Positions 35,549 through 47,340 are shown, counted from the stretch's first letter. The stretch is DNA of 64,000 nt from Saururus chinensis (GCA_035235625.1 CP141145.1:28522563-28586562), one strand, 5' to 3'. Numbers and translations are program-made. Notes: generated by a model not told the origin, from the sequence alone.

Positions 35549-36505
35549 ATGCCATCAAACAACTCCACCCCTATAGATACTACAAATCAGGGGATGGTAG
35601 CAACGGAGGACACAATGTCCAACCTCCTTGAGTTGATGATGCAAAGAATGACGGAATGCCTTCAAACTCAGGGCTATCAAATCACTCCAATTGACCAAAT
35701 GGGAGAAAATAGTCATGGTGAGAGGAATTTACCCGAGCAATTTAAAAAGCTTTCACCAACTTTCACTAGAGAGGATGGCCCCGAGGTTGCTGAAAAGTGG
35801 ACCTTTAAATGCGAGAGAATCTTTAATGTATTGAATGTCCCAGATGATCGGAAAGTGTCACTAGCAACCTTTGACATGACAGGAGAAGCTGCTTTTTGGT
35901 GGCCAACTGCAAAGAGAAACTTCTTCTCTGATAGTCATAATATCAAGTGGGATGATTTTCGCAAAGTGTTGTACGATAAGTACTTTCCCCCACATATCCA
36001 AGAGAAAAAAGAGAAAGAGTTTCTAGACCTCCAACAAGGAGGAATGACGGTAGGACAATATGAGAATAAGTTCATCCAGTTGCAATGCTTTGCTTCGAAT
36101 GCTTGCCCCATTGAAGTAAAAAAAGCAATGAAGTTCGAAAGAGGGCTGAGCAGTGGCCTTAGGAACCGGGTTGTGGGGTTCCAACTTACCACATTCGCTA
36201 AGGTGGTGGAATTGGCCTCTATCATGGAGCAAGACCATAAGGAATTCCTTGAGGAGCGTAGTCAAAATGGTAGTTCAAAGCCTGATGACAAGAATAAGAA
36301 ATTCCAATCTAATAATCGTCCTAGAAATCGTAAGTTCCAAAAGGCATTTACCCCTCAAGCTCAATCCTCGGGAGAAAAGAAGACGGAGAAATGCACCAAG
36401 TGCAATCGCTTCCACCCTCGCAACCCTTGCTACTTTGCGGAAGGAAGATGTTTTTTGTGCAGCGATCTAGGGCACAAGGTGCGAGACTACCCAAAAAAAG
36501 AGTAG
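35549..36505 (+). pseudogene. G1 gag (retrotransposon capsid/nucleocapsid)
   Basis: About 318 codons. The central retrotransposon-gag domain shows SPTFTREDGPEVAEKWTFKC near residue 70, FDMTGEAAFWW and WDDFRKVLYDKYFPPHIQEK, typical of Tekay/Del gag. The C-terminal knuckle reads CFLCSDLGHKVRDY, where the last Cys of CCHC is Tyr (TGC to TAC). A TAG at 36,503 stops the frame directly after the knuckle; coding sequence for protease continues in the same frame. Two additional Cys (CTKCNRFHPRNPC) precede the knuckle. Confidence 0.85.
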
Positions 36506-36990
36506 GAAGAGCCCAAGGCGAACCAAAAACTCAAGGCCGAAGGCCAAGTCTTTGCCATCATAGGCGCTAAAGCACAAACTTCTAACGCCGTCATCCAAGG
36601 TACTCTTCTATTCCTTGATAAGATTGCTAGAGTACTTATAGATCCAGGGTAGACTCACTTGTTCATATCGAGGGATTTTGCTTTAAGTACTGGCTATCCT
36701 ATTATGGAATTAGGATTTTGCCTTGAAGTGTTGACCCCTATTGGAAAAACTCTAGTCACTCAAAATTTTTTGCAAGGAGTGCCGATAGTATTGCAAATAA
36801 AAGCTTAAGTTCTGATTTAATTCTCTTAGGCATGACAGATCTTGATGTCATCTTAGGAATGAGTTGGTTAGCAGTTAATGGAGCTTTGGTAGATTGTAAA
36901 AAAAAAGAGTCATTTTCAGTAAACTAGGAGAGAAAGATTTTATCTTTTAGGGGTTGATCGAGTATAAAGTATATCTTTTCATAGAGTGAC
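36506..36990 (+). pseudogene. G1 protease remnant
   Basis: After the gag stop the frame reads VFAIIGAKAQTSNAVIQGTL and ARVLIDPG, then a stop (TAG, near 36,650) at the residue after the active-site DPG, followed by THLFISRDFAL and, in shifted frame, LGMTDLDVILGMSWLAVNGA. The retropepsin domain is recognisable but broken by stops and frameshifts. Confidence 0.75.
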
Positions 36991-36993
36991 CTC

Positions 36994-38640
36994 AATATGA
37001 GGCAAAGGAGGTGGATTGGGTATATTAAGGACTATGATTTCTCTATCCTTTACCATTCGGGGAAGGCCAACATGGTGGCCGATGCATTGAGCCGTAAGGC
37101 TAAAGGAAGGATTGCGCTTATACTTGTAAAGGAATGGAGGTTATTTGAGGAAACAATTAACTTCGAGCCCGAGTTACAACGAGGGAATAAGGAATTGTTC
37201 ATTGCTAACTTATCCATTAAGTCTGCAATGATTGAACACATCCTTAAGGCTCAGGAAGAGAGTGAAGATGTACTAGCACTCTTGGAAAAACCGGACTTCA
37301 CTAAAACCCCTGACAATAGTATCCGTTTCCAAGGAAGATTCGTGGTTCCTTCTATACCCAAGTTAAGGGAAGACCTCTTACATGAAGCACACCAATCTCT
37401 GTATATCATTTACCCTGGAGGGACAAAGATGCATCATGATTTGGAAAGAAGTTTTTGGTGGAATGGAATGAAAAGAGACATTGGAGATTATGTGTCCATA
37501 TGCCTGACGTGCCAGCAGGTTAAGACAGGACGCCAGAAACCTTCGGGAACCCTTCAATCCATGGAAATCCCGGTGTGGAAATGGGAACATATTACTATAG
37601 ATTTTGTCTCAGGTTTGCAAAGAATGACTCAGGGTCACGACTCAATCTGGGTCATAGTAGACCGACTCACAAAGTGTGCTCATTTCCTACCATTAAGAAA
37701 GAAGCACTCCTTAGAGTCGTTGACGAAGTTGTATGTGAAGGAGATTATGAGTCGGCATGGTGTACCTCTATCCATCATCTCAGACAGGGATAGCTGAATT
37801 AGATCTAAGTTTTGGCAAGGACTCCAACAAGAATTGGGCACTAATCTCAAGTTTAGTACCACCTTCCACCCCCAAACTGATGGCCAATCAGAGAGGACTA
37901 TTCAAACCTTGGAAGACATGTTGTGAGTATGCACTATCGAATGGAAGGGTAATTGGGATGATCATTTGCCTTTGGTCAAATTTGCTTCCAACAATAGCTT
38001 CCACTGAGCATTGGCATGGCTCCTTACGAAGCTTTATATAGGAGACCGTGCAGATCTCCAACGTGCTGGAGTGAGGTGGGAGAACGTCAACTTCTAAAAT
38101 CAAAATTTTTGCAGCAGTGTGCGGAGAAGGTAAAACTCATTAAGGAACGACTAGTAACAGCACAGAGTCATTAAAGGAGTTATGTGGACAAAAGACGGAA
38201 GGACCTCGAGTTCAGCGTAGGTGATCATGTACTTCTGAAGATTTTGCCAAGTCGAGCGGTAATGCGTTTCGGCATCAAAGGCAAATTAAGCCCACACTTT
38301 ACAGGTCCTTTTGAGATCCTTGAAAGGATAGGCCCAGTGGCTTACTGGCTAGCCTTACCCCACAACTTGATAGTGTCCATAATGTCTTCCACATATCCAT
38401 GCTTCAGAAGTACGTTCGAGACCCCTCTCATGTCCTCGATCAAACATCCATTACTATAAGGCCCAATTTGTCATTTGAGGAGAAGCCAATTAAGATTTTG
38501 AACCGAAAAGAACAAATCCTCAAAACAAAAAGGATTTCGTTAGTGAAAGTTCTGTGGCAACTTCATTCGTCGAAAGAGGCAAAATGGGAATTAGAGATTG
38601 AAATGTCAAAGAAGTATCGTGAGTTGTTTATGGATTAAAT
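36994..38640 (+). pseudogene. G1 RNase H end, integrase and chromodomain, degenerate; RT deleted
   Basis: The sequence resumes at [20 protein letters not shown] and ADALSRK, the very end of RNase H, so reverse transcriptase and most of RNase H were lost at a junction near 36,990. Integrase follows: His-Cys finger (LLHEAHQS...[10 protein letters not shown]), then catalytic-core landmarks ITIDFVSGL (first Asp) and SIISDRDS (second Asp) before a stop at 37,795. Frames then shift; [18 protein letters not shown] is readable near 37,870. VDKRRKDLEF and VGDHVLLKILPSRAVMRFG follow near 38,190. A chromodomain (KILNRKEQILKTKRISLVKV) ends near 38,636. The motif set is that of the Tekay clade. Confidence 0.82.
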
Positions 38641-38671
38641 GGAGTTCAAATTTCGAGGTCAAAATTTTTGT

Positions 38672-38684
38672 AAGGGGAGTAGCT
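38672..38684 (+). other. G1 polypurine tract
   Basis: AAGGGGAGTAGCT immediately before the 3' LTR start TGTTACACCCC. Confidence 0.7.
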
Positions 38685-39059
38685 TGTTACACCCCAATTT
38701 TTTTAACCTAACAAACTTTACTTATCAATTTAACGTTGTTTAAGCCTCATTTTCCATCAACCCTTATAAATTTATTCATAGGGTTCTTAGAGTCGGTGGT
38801 ATCGAGCATAAAAATGCAAAATTCGCACACCATGATCGTAGACTAGGACCTTGTGGTGCATGTCTTGGATGGGACCCACGTTCTTGAGTAAGAAACTTGT
38901 GCTTGTGTGGTCTTGTTTCGAAGGGCTTGTCAATACGAGTTCAATGGTACTAAGATCATGTAATTCCGAGCTTGGGGTAAAAAGTTATACCTGATATAAA
39001 GTTATTTTTTATTTTTAAAAAAAAATTAATTTGACGTCAGCAGGTTGACGCTGGCGCTG
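38685..39059 (+). mobile_element. G1 3' LTR, first part
   Basis: Begins TGTTACACCCCAATTTTTTT and follows the 5' LTR until GACGCTGGCGCTG, where G3 is inserted. It continues at 52,947. Confidence 0.88.
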
Positions 39060-39396
39060 TGTCACGGACTAAGTTTTTGGGCAGCCGGCCATGCGCGCTT
39101 GTAGACTGAAAGCCCAATAAGCAAGCCTACGATTGGGACAAATGGTTTGCCTTGCACTGGTACATTGCGCAATCACTTGCGGGCTCATGTAAAGCAAAAG
39201 GGTAAGGGGCAAAATCGAGTCACATTGCAAGGAAATGAATGAACACAAGCACAAAAGATGAATGCATTGACTATCAACATGTTTAAAAGCAATGGGTGCA
39301 ACAACACTAGCCAACTTGCATAACTACTCACTCCCCCCTATATAGCATAAGTGATTTCTCACATATTGCTGGAGTGGCAGCCAAAGTGGTTGTATG
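39060..39396 (-). mobile_element. G3 3' LTR, distal part
   Basis: Aligns with 52,496-52,830 of the G3 5' LTR (GGCAGCCGGCC, CCTACGATTGGGACAAATGG, CTCCCCCCTATATAGCATAA). It ends at GTGGTTGTA, where truncated G2 sequence begins. The proximal part of this LTR is at 47,679-47,793. Confidence 0.85.
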
Positions 39397-39583
39397 TCAC
39401 CCACTTGAAACTCCCGATCAATATGGTGGCCATCATAAAGCTGCTTCATCCGGTTTTGAGCAACAGCTAAATTCGCCCTGAGCTGACGCAAGACCTCGTC
39501 GCGAGGAAGCATATAGTCCACCTCAGCCACAGAAGAGCGGTGAGGTACATCAGACAACATCGTCAGTGGTGGACGGCCATACA
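39397..39583 (-). pseudogene. G2 integrase C-terminal part, beyond the solo LTR
   Basis: Minus strand GRPPLTMLSDVPHRSSVAEV, then LRANLAVAQNRMKQLYDGHH and REFQVGD. This is the region between the integrase core and the C-terminal domain. It continues the integrase frame that stops at 42,927 once the S solo LTR and one target duplication are disregarded. Confidence 0.8.
39579..39583. repeat. Target-site duplication ATACA (left)
   Basis: Identical to 42,927-42,931; flanks the S-family solo LTR. Confidence 0.93.
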
Positions 39584-42500
39584 TGTCATGCCCCGGTGAT
39601 GCTCGACCCGAGCTGAACCCTGTCCAAGGGCCGGTCAAGCGCGCAGGGGCGACGAAGTGAAATTGAGAAACGATTCTAGCGGAAGACTTAACCCTAACCA
39701 CGGGCGATTAACAGAAACACAAAGTACGCACAATCCTTTGAGCAAGAGTAAATAAAAGGGAAAGGAAAGGTGTTGCTTATCACAAAGTAAACAACAATCT
39801 CAAACCCACAAGCTTAGTTAAGTAAAGCCCACACCGGCTCAAAATAAGTCATAAGCATCACAACTGTAAAAGATGACATAAATCCAAAACAAGAACCCTA
39901 CACAAAGGTTCTAACATAAAGCATGAAACAAAAGAAGGTAAGTCACACAACGATCTCCATGATCATATCCAAGCCACCTCCGACCTTTCCTCGAAGAGGA
40001 GATCCTGTCCGTCTGCGTGTCGCACCACGCAGCTCCAAATCAAAACACACAAAGAGGGGTGAGTTTAACAAACTCAGCAATGGTTTTAGTATCACTAACA
40101 ACATCGAAAATACGATAGCATAGCGATATAATCTTTCAAATCAACGATTTACATGGTGCATCATCTTCTGATCACATATTCACATCACTTAAAACTACAT
40201 CACAGTGCATAATCAACCTGCATGGATGTATCTCTAACATACATATTCCCACATGCATAATATCATCACAATCTACATGGATGTATCTCTAATATACATA
40301 TTCCCACATGCATTCACATCATAACCAATCCTGCATGGATGTATCTCTAACATACATATTCCCACATACATAATATCATCACAACCTGCATGGATGTATC
40401 TCTAACATACATATTCCACATGCATAACATCAAAATCAACCTCCATCAAGGAGTAATCACACATTAATGTCACACAGACGGGAGCATGGACAAGGCCACG
40501 AAGGCGTGTCATGATCCAAAATTCTACACAAGAATTAAAGAAAAATCGGGGTTGTCAATCCCTAATGCTGCTCACCCTGGACAATCCTGGCCAAGGATGT
40601 CCCATTCTCACACAGAGAATCTAGAGCAGGGGTGTTCGCCCAGGGACATCTCCTGCGGAGGGAAGAGCCCAAGTTCTCACATAGAGAACCCTAGAACATG
40701 CGGTAGCGGGGTGCACACGGCATACCACACTGGATTCTCAGGGTCCAGATGACACTCATAATAACATTCTCACAATCCGCAAGACAAGTACACAACTCAT
40801 CCCCACATCATTCCATTTAACAAGACTCAACCCGGGGAGTGCACTCGTTCCACACAGGAACTCAAATCAAAATATGTCCTTTCGGACCAATCAACTTGCG
40901 ATTAATCCACAACCGATCAATCCGGCACACAATTCCATCACATTGCATCCAATCGGTCAAATTTGATTAATCACGATGAAGCCTCAATTGGAAATCCATT
41001 TTCATGATGCATGAAGCATGGCACATACGTGAGCAAAGCATACATGAATCCTAATCCATGCTAAGTGCTCTCATTAGCCCCTAATGCATCATTCATAATC
41101 ACAATATCAAGCTTCAACATCATCATTTAACCCCACATGTGTGTGTGTATCTAGTAGAAGCATTTCACATAATGCATGCCAACATGCTTGAAATTAAACT
41201 CACTACCACACTACACATGTGAATTTCCATCTAAACATGAATTTTAGCGGAAATCATAGGAGAAGAATCATTGAAATCATATCTCAATTCAAAACTCCAC
41301 CACAAAGGCTAAACCCATATAACATCACTCATTTCATCATTGAGTCATGGCATTCACCAACATCCACACACAACTAACCACAATCTATCATGACAAATCA
41401 GTCCAATAATAGATTATAGTTCTACTGCAAATATGCTTAACAATGAGAAACCAACCATTCATAATTTAAAGATGACGATTCCAACATCATGCCACAAAAC
41501 ATAAGTCATTCCACCATCTCTAAGCATATATCTCAACTCCATAAACTTAATAGCAAGTATTTCTAGTAACCTAACATGGCTTAAAACACACCACATTCAT
41601 ATGAAATTGGCAAGCTCAAGTGGTATCATCAAAATAAACATCGTATGCACAACATACAAATTACTGTGTAGCCGATCGATCGCCCTTCTGGCCGTTCGAT
41701 CAGTTAAACGTGAAAATTTGAAATTTACAGTTCGGCCGTTTGAACACCCAGCAGGCCGTTTAATCGGCTGAACTGGAAAACTGACATTTTGGCAGTGTTG
41801 CCGATCGATCGCCCACAAGGGCCGTTCGATCGCCAACAAGGCAAAACTGGTCATCTTCTTCCTTTCGCAAAAATCAAACTGAAACACCATTGATAACACT
41901 TCAAATCCATATCTAACACCCTAATCATCATCCAAAGTCCTTCTTGACTTCCAGAACATCAAACCATACCATAATAATGTAAAACCCTAAGAAATCGGGA
42001 TTAAATAATTCCATTTTCTAATCTTACCATTAACACACCAAATGAAGCAACTCCATTTTCAAATAAGCCAAAAATGAAGAATTTTATCATGGATAAACAG
42101 AGATTTTGAAGACCCATTACCTCAGCACTTGATTAAGCTTGGATTGAAGAGTCACCCTTTTTGAAATCCTTGAAAACATAATGAGTTTGAATTAAACACC
42201 AATAGAAATCGATTTACTTAAGAAATCCCTAATTAAATCTTAGATCTAGGGCTTGTTGGTAGTAAAAATCGAAATTTGAATGTTAGGGTTTGTAGTAAAA
42301 CACAAATAAGTAGCTTTTGATGTCCAAAAACGAATTAAATCAAGGGGGAAAGGGTAGATTTAGAAGAAATTAAGAAGAAAACTAAGGATTAGTGCTTAAT
42401 TAGAGTAAGCTTACCTTAATCGGCTTCTAATTCAGGCCTAGGTGGGGATTAGGCCGGCCTCCTTCCTTAGCCTATTCCCAAAAATGGAAATGGCTCTGGT

Positions 42501-42926
42501 TTGCCCTTTTATAGTAAGGGTTGGGGTATGCATGGGTAAGTTTTGGGGTATAAATATGAAAAGTAGGCTAAAAATGGCTATTTTGCAAATTTAAGCACTA
42601 ATTAAGCCTAATAAAATTCTAAAATTTTTTGTATAACCTTAGGTAGATGTCTAAGTTCATTTGACATAAAAATAAAATTTTCAACGGTGGGGCCCACAGG
42701 GGTCCCGCCAAAACCCTAATTTTTGGGAAAAATAATAAAAATTCTAAAAAATCCCAAAAATTCATATTTGGTTTAAAATCACTAATATTGAAGTTTATTT
42801 TGGTTAAAAACATCACAAACTCTATTTATTTATGAAATCACCGAATAAGATCAGAAAATACGTAAATCTCACGATAACCAATAATTAAAGAAAACCAAAA
42901 CCGGTTTAAAGATGAGGGTCCTTACA
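39584..42926 (-). mobile_element. S-family solo LTR (3,343 bp) in G2 integrase
   Basis: Forward TGTCATGCCCCGG ... GGTCCTTACA; minus-strand start TGTAAGGACCC. Perfect ATACA on both sides shows a clean solo LTR. The left part matches the G4 5' LTR (62,877 onward) and the right part matches 1-862. It contains a 55-bp minisatellite (40,211-40,437) and two copies of a CCGATCGATCGCCC...GGCCGTTCGATC motif near 41,680 and 41,800. Confidence 0.92.
40211..40437. repeat. 55-bp minisatellite in S solo LTR, 4 units
   Basis: Unit CTGCATGGATGTATCTCTAA plus CATACATATTCCCACATGC and linker. Four copies of GGATGTATCTCT are present here, against at least nine in the G4 LTR at the right edge. Confidence 0.88.
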
Positions 42927-42931
42927 ATACA
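42927..42931. repeat. Target-site duplication ATACA (right)
   Basis: Directly after CCTTACA; identical to 39,579-39,583. Confidence 0.93.
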
Positions 42932-43490
42932 GCTCCTCAAAAGGAGTAAAACCAGCACACATATAATAGGCGGTATTATAAAATTACTATGCCCATGGAA
43001 GAAGCTGAAGCCATCGGTGAGGCTGCGTCATGGTGAAACACCTTAGATACTACTCCAGACAATGATTAACCACCTCGGTCTGACCGTCTGTCTGCGGGTG
43101 ATAAGCAGTGCTCATATGAAGTGAAGTTCCTTGCAAAGCAAAGAACTCCCGCCAAAACTGAGAAATGAATATGCAGACACGATTAGAAACAATAGTGCGA
43201 AGCAGACCATGGAGTTTCGCCACCTCTCGAACATAAAGCTCAGCCACAGCCTTGGCAGTGAAAGGATGGCCCAACGCACAGAAATGAGCATACTTGGATA
43301 GACGGTCAACCACAACCATGATCACTGACTTACCTTGCACCAGAGATATCCTCCCATACCTTATCCGGAATAGGCAAGGGTTGTAGCAACCCGGCGGGAG
43401 AAGTCATGACAACCTTGGCTCTCTGACAAATATCACAAGCAGTCACATACTCATGAACAACCCGGCGAATGCCCAACCCTAAGAAACTCT
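42932..43490 (-). pseudogene. G2 integrase core, degenerate
   Basis: Minus strand reads CDICQRAKVV (zinc finger end), [13 protein letters not shown], then [20 protein letters not shown]. About ten codons that normally hold the first catalytic Asp (MDFI..LP) are missing near 43,345. The second Asp is Asn (IVSNRVCIF). [17 protein letters not shown] follows, with stops beyond it. A polypeptide from this copy could not be catalytically active. Confidence 0.8.
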
Positions 43491-44230
43491 AGCTGACCCT
43501 CTTATAGGTGTGGAAAGCCCCCTCATGACCGGCCACTAGAGAGTCGTGGAAATGAGAAATAATGCGGCGGCGAAGATCAGCTACATCGGGAACCCACAAA
43601 CGATCCTTCCAAAAAAGGAGGTCATCCCGCGAGGCATAGAATGGGCGGGCAGCAGGATTGGTTAGGAGGGCAGCAATCTGGACTTGCGTCGAAGCATCAT
43701 CAAGATAGGCCTGCTTCAACTCATCAATAAACGGACAGGATAATGTCGAGAAAGCCAAGCAAGAGCCCGAGGAAGGGATGCGAGAGAGAGCATCGCCCAC
43801 TGCATTCTCCCTTCTTATAAAAGACCGCAAAATCATATCCTAGAAGTTTGCTGACCCACCGCTGCTAAGACGGAGTGGACACCCGTTGTTCCAAGAAATA
43901 CTTGAGGGGCTGATGGTATGTGCAAATAAGGAACTGACAACCCAATAGGTAGGGCTGCCACTTGGTAACAGCAAGGATGATGGCCAACATTTCTTTTTCA
44001 TACACAGATAGGGACAATGAGCGGCCAGCCAAAGCCTTACTGAAGTATGCAATGGGACGCTCGTCTTGTTAAATAACTGCCCCAAGTCCGCCATCTGACG
44101 TGTCCGTCTCGACCACAAAAGGGCGGTTGAAATTAGGCAAGATCAAGAGTGGGGCAGTGGCCATAGCCTGCTTCAGCCTGTTGAATGCCTCTTGAGCAGC
44201 CGCAGTCCAAGCAAAGGCCCCTTTTTTAGC
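43491..44230 (-). pseudogene. G2 RNase H and linker, degenerate
   Basis: Frames at 44,118-43,840 and 43,836-43,489 hold diverged RNase H sequence, then ENAVGDALSRIPSS (the conserved ADALSR end of RNase H) and ISHFHDSLVAGHEGAFHTYK, the start of the integrase His-Cys finger. Stops and shifts separate the pieces. Confidence 0.72.
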
Positions 44231-44995
44231 AGCTCTGTGAGAGGCCGAGCCAACTCCCCATATTGACTAATGAACTGCCATAGTACACAGTGAGGCCCAG
44301 AAAACCACGGAGTGCCCAAATGCACTGAGGTGCGGGCCAAGACAACATGGCGGCCACCTTGGCTGGATCTGTGGCTACACCATCCCCCGAGATAATATGA
44401 CCTAAATAATCAACCTGCTGATTGCCAAAAGCGCACTTCGAACGTTTAAGAAATAAAGAATTGTCTCGTAGAATAGAGAAGACCGACCTAAGATGTGTCA
44501 AGTGCTCTGTCCATGACCGGCTGTACACCAAGATATCATCAAAGAAAACCAATATATAGTGGCGAAGGAATGGTCTGAAGAGGTCATGCATTAGGCACTA
44601 GAATGTGGAGGGTGCATTGGTCAACCCAAACAGCATAACAAGGAATTCAAAATGGCCGTCATGAGTCCAGAAGGCGGTTTTGTGCACATCAGCGGCCTTC
44701 ATCTGGATCTGATGGTAACCCAAATGAAGGTCGAGCTTACTAAATACTGTGGCGCCCGTCAACTCATTCAGCAACTCCTCATGCAACGGAATGGGATATT
44801 TGTCTTTGATAGTGACGACATTTAGGGCGCGGTAGTCGACACAGAAGCGCCATGTACCGTCCTTCCGCACAAGTAACACCGGCAACAAGTAGGAACTCGT
44901 GCTATCATGGATGATCCCGAACTGTAGCATGTCCGCTACGAGACGCTCAATCTCTGACTTCTATATGTGTGGGTATCGATAAGGTCGGACATTGG
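44231..44995 (-). pseudogene. G2 reverse transcriptase, one stop in the middle
   Basis: Minus strand: [20 protein letters not shown], then [15 protein letters not shown] (motif A with catalytic Asp present), [17 protein letters not shown] followed by a stop at about 44,598, then LVFFDDILVYSRSWTEHLTH (the catalytic FFDD present) and LGHIISGDGVATDPAKVAAM. The catalytic residues survive but the frame does not. Confidence 0.85.
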
Positions 44996-45132
44996 TCGGG
45001 GCCACTCCAGGTATGATAGTAATCTGGTGGTCATGGGAGCTGGCAGGAGGGAGACCCTACGGCCTTGCGAACAAGTCCTAGTGAGCAGTCAGTAACGCCT
45101 GGAGATCCAGTGGCATCCCTCCCTGGGACACC

Positions 45133-45585
45133 TCAAGGGTAGCACGCTGCTGCAAAAGGAGCCCTTGGGGGGCGAACCAGAAGAGTACTCGAAGGAAGAG
45201 TAGAGAGGAGGGTGCCTGGCCTAGAGCCTTCCAACCGGACGCGCTGCCCCTCGAGCTCAAAATCCATCCACATGTCACAGAAGTTCCATACCACATTGCC
45301 GAGCTCTTGAAGCCACTGCACGCCTAACACAATGTCCGCCCCTTTTGTAGGCAGCAAGAAGAGATCAGTGACGAATGCGTGGCCTTGGACAGACATGGTA
45401 ACCTATGCACACACCCCGTTGCTCCTGAGGTGCTTTCCATCTCCAATTAGCACGTCAAAGTGCTTCAAATCAGAGATAAAATAGCCTAGGCAATGGGCAA
45501 CCTTGTCGTTAATGAAATTATGGGTAGACCCACTGTTGATCAGAATAGCCACTTGTTGCCTCTTGAGGTATCTTTGGACTCGCAT
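45133..45585 (-). pseudogene. G2 protease, active-site Asp changed to Asn
   Basis: Minus strand AILINSGSTHNFINDKVAHC, where retropepsins of this group have DSG; the catalytic Asp is Asn here. It continues FLLPTKGADIVLGVQWLQEL and is broken by a stop near 45,403. Confidence 0.8.
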
Positions 45586-45692
45586 CGTGCGAGGAGTAAA
45601 GGCCCTTGAAAAAGCATGAACTGAAGACTACCCTTGACAAAACAATGATGCAGAGCCATCCGTACCCTCGCCTTCATCATCAATCTCCTCCA

Positions 45693-46304
45693 CTAGAAGA
45701 CTGCCCTTGACAAAACAATGGTGCCCAAGAACGAATTTCTCATCACATCAGAAACATAGCCCCTTCGAACGTTGTTCCTCCATTTGAGCCAGTGTGAAGT
45801 GACACACAATAGGACCTGCTGGGGTGGCCTGTTGGCTGGGGCGGTCAGGTACCAAGTTGCTGGTGGCCGTGGCCAAGGGGTTGGCGCTAAGAGCAGACTG
45901 AGGGAAAGGGCCAAGCCGCCCCCCCTTGCGCTGCCTAGCTAGCTTCTCCTCTTCGATGCAAGCATGGCGCACTACGTCCCTCATGTTGGCACAAGGAACG
46001 TGTTGCATCTCTTCCGAAATCTTGGGCTTGAGGCCTTGTTTGAAGGTGCCCACCAAGGCGGCTACCTGCCACTCTGTAAGTCGGTTGGCCACCTTCATGA
46101 ACTCGGTATAGTATACACGGACGGTGGTGGTCTGGTGCAGGGAGGAAAGCATTTCGTTGAAATCCTAGAACTCATTCAGCCTGAACTGGATGCATAACTC
46201 ATCGGTGAATGCTGCCCATGTAGGGTAGCGCACCTCCTTTTCAAAACTCTGGAACCAGACCGAAGCATCCCCATCAAGATGGAAGGTAGCTATGCATAGA
46301 CGTT
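45693..46304 (-). pseudogene. G2 gag, main part
   Basis: Minus strand begins KRLCIATFHLDGDASVWFQS after the small solo LTR, then WAAFTDELCIQFRLNEF, VYYTEFMKVANRLTEWQ, LVGTFKQGLKPKISEEM and ACIEEEKLARQRKG: a standard gypsy gag domain. A frame change lies near 46,160. The N-terminal part continues at 46,695. Confidence 0.8.
46300..46304. repeat. Target-site duplication ACGTT (left)
   Basis: Identical to 46,690-46,694; flanks the small solo LTR. Confidence 0.88.
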
Positions 46305-46689
46305 TGATGTGGACGGTTGTCCACATGCACGGAGCGGCGCAGGGAGACCGGGAAAGGGGAGAGTGGATGGTATGGCTATTAGAGAGAAAGGGGAGAAGCA
46401 CAGAAGAAAGGGGAGAAGCACAGAAGAAAGGGGAGAAGATTAGACAATTAATCATTGATTAATCAACTTAGGGCCTAGCCTTTACATTTAAATAGACTAG
46501 CTAAGTGGGCTCACTAACAAGCGCCTAAGGCCCATTAGCATAATTAAAATAAATAACTAATTACCTAATTAACTAAATTACTTAAATACCCTTATTTCAT
46601 AATACTAATTAAAGCACTAATTACCCTCGCATGTGGCTCCACTGGCAGCCTTAGAACGTGCACAATAGAGCCCTAGAATGTGCACAACA
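46305..46689 (-). mobile_element. Small solo LTR (385 bp) in G2 gag
   Basis: Forward TGATGTGGACGG ... GTGCACAACA with perfect ACGTT on both sides. On the minus strand there is a TATA-like CTATTTAAATG, then a pyrimidine-rich leader containing AGAAGAAAGGGGAGAAGCAC-type repeats. Its ends resemble those of the G2 5' LTR (TGATGTG...GCACAACA), so it is from a related family. It interrupts gag between the codons before and after AACGT. Confidence 0.87.
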
Positions 46690-46694
46690 ACGTT
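46690..46694. repeat. Target-site duplication ACGTT (right)
   Basis: Directly after GCACAACA; identical to 46,300-46,304. Confidence 0.88.
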
Positions 46695-47328
46695 TAGCCT
46701 CTAAATGTGTCCCTTGGTAAGCGAAGAACTTCTCAGCCTTGTACAACCATTCTACTGGGTCATCATCACCATTATAGTGGGGAAACTGTAGGCGAGCCAA
46801 ATGGGGCTCGGCCCACCTTCGTTGTCCACCTCGATTCCCAGGATACTCATCCCACTCATCCTCTGCGTCTTGGAACTGATTTGGAGGGGGGCATCATAGG
46901 GGCATTTTCTCAAACACCTGGCATGCCTCATGTCCCAGGCTTGACGCCTCCCTCCCAGCGTTGGATGACCAGCGCCAAAGCGAGCCGGGCCTGTGAACAC
47001 TCCCGCTTCAAGACCGGCCAGAGCTGGGGGGTAGGGGAGGTTTGGCTCTGAGGGCTATGACGACCCACCTTTCTTTGTTGTAGCAGCTACCAGACCAGGT
47101 AGTATGGGTGCTACGTGGGCAGCCAAGAGTTGGGCGTAGGCTGCTAGCTGTGCCTTCACGCTGGTTATGTCCATAGTGAAAGTCTGCAGCGCCACCATGA
47201 TTTTTGACAATCTTGCATCAAGCACAGCCGGACTGGCCTTCGGGCTGTCCACCAACGTTGAATCAAGAACCTCCTTCTCTGGAGGAACCTCGAAAACGGC
47301 AGTCAAGCCATGGCCGGGGATCATAAAA
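46695..47328 (-). pseudogene. G2 gag N-terminal part
   Basis: Minus strand contains VLDARLSKIMVALQTFTMDI and, just before the solo LTR, DPVEWLYKAEKFFAYQGTHL, the start of the gag capsid domain. Several stops and frame changes lie between. Confidence 0.68.
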
Positions 47329-47340
47329 GCTCCGATACCA
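47329..47340 (-). other. G2 primer-binding site
   Basis: Minus strand TGGTATCGGAGC, initiator Met-tRNA type, one base from the LTR end. Confidence 0.85.
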
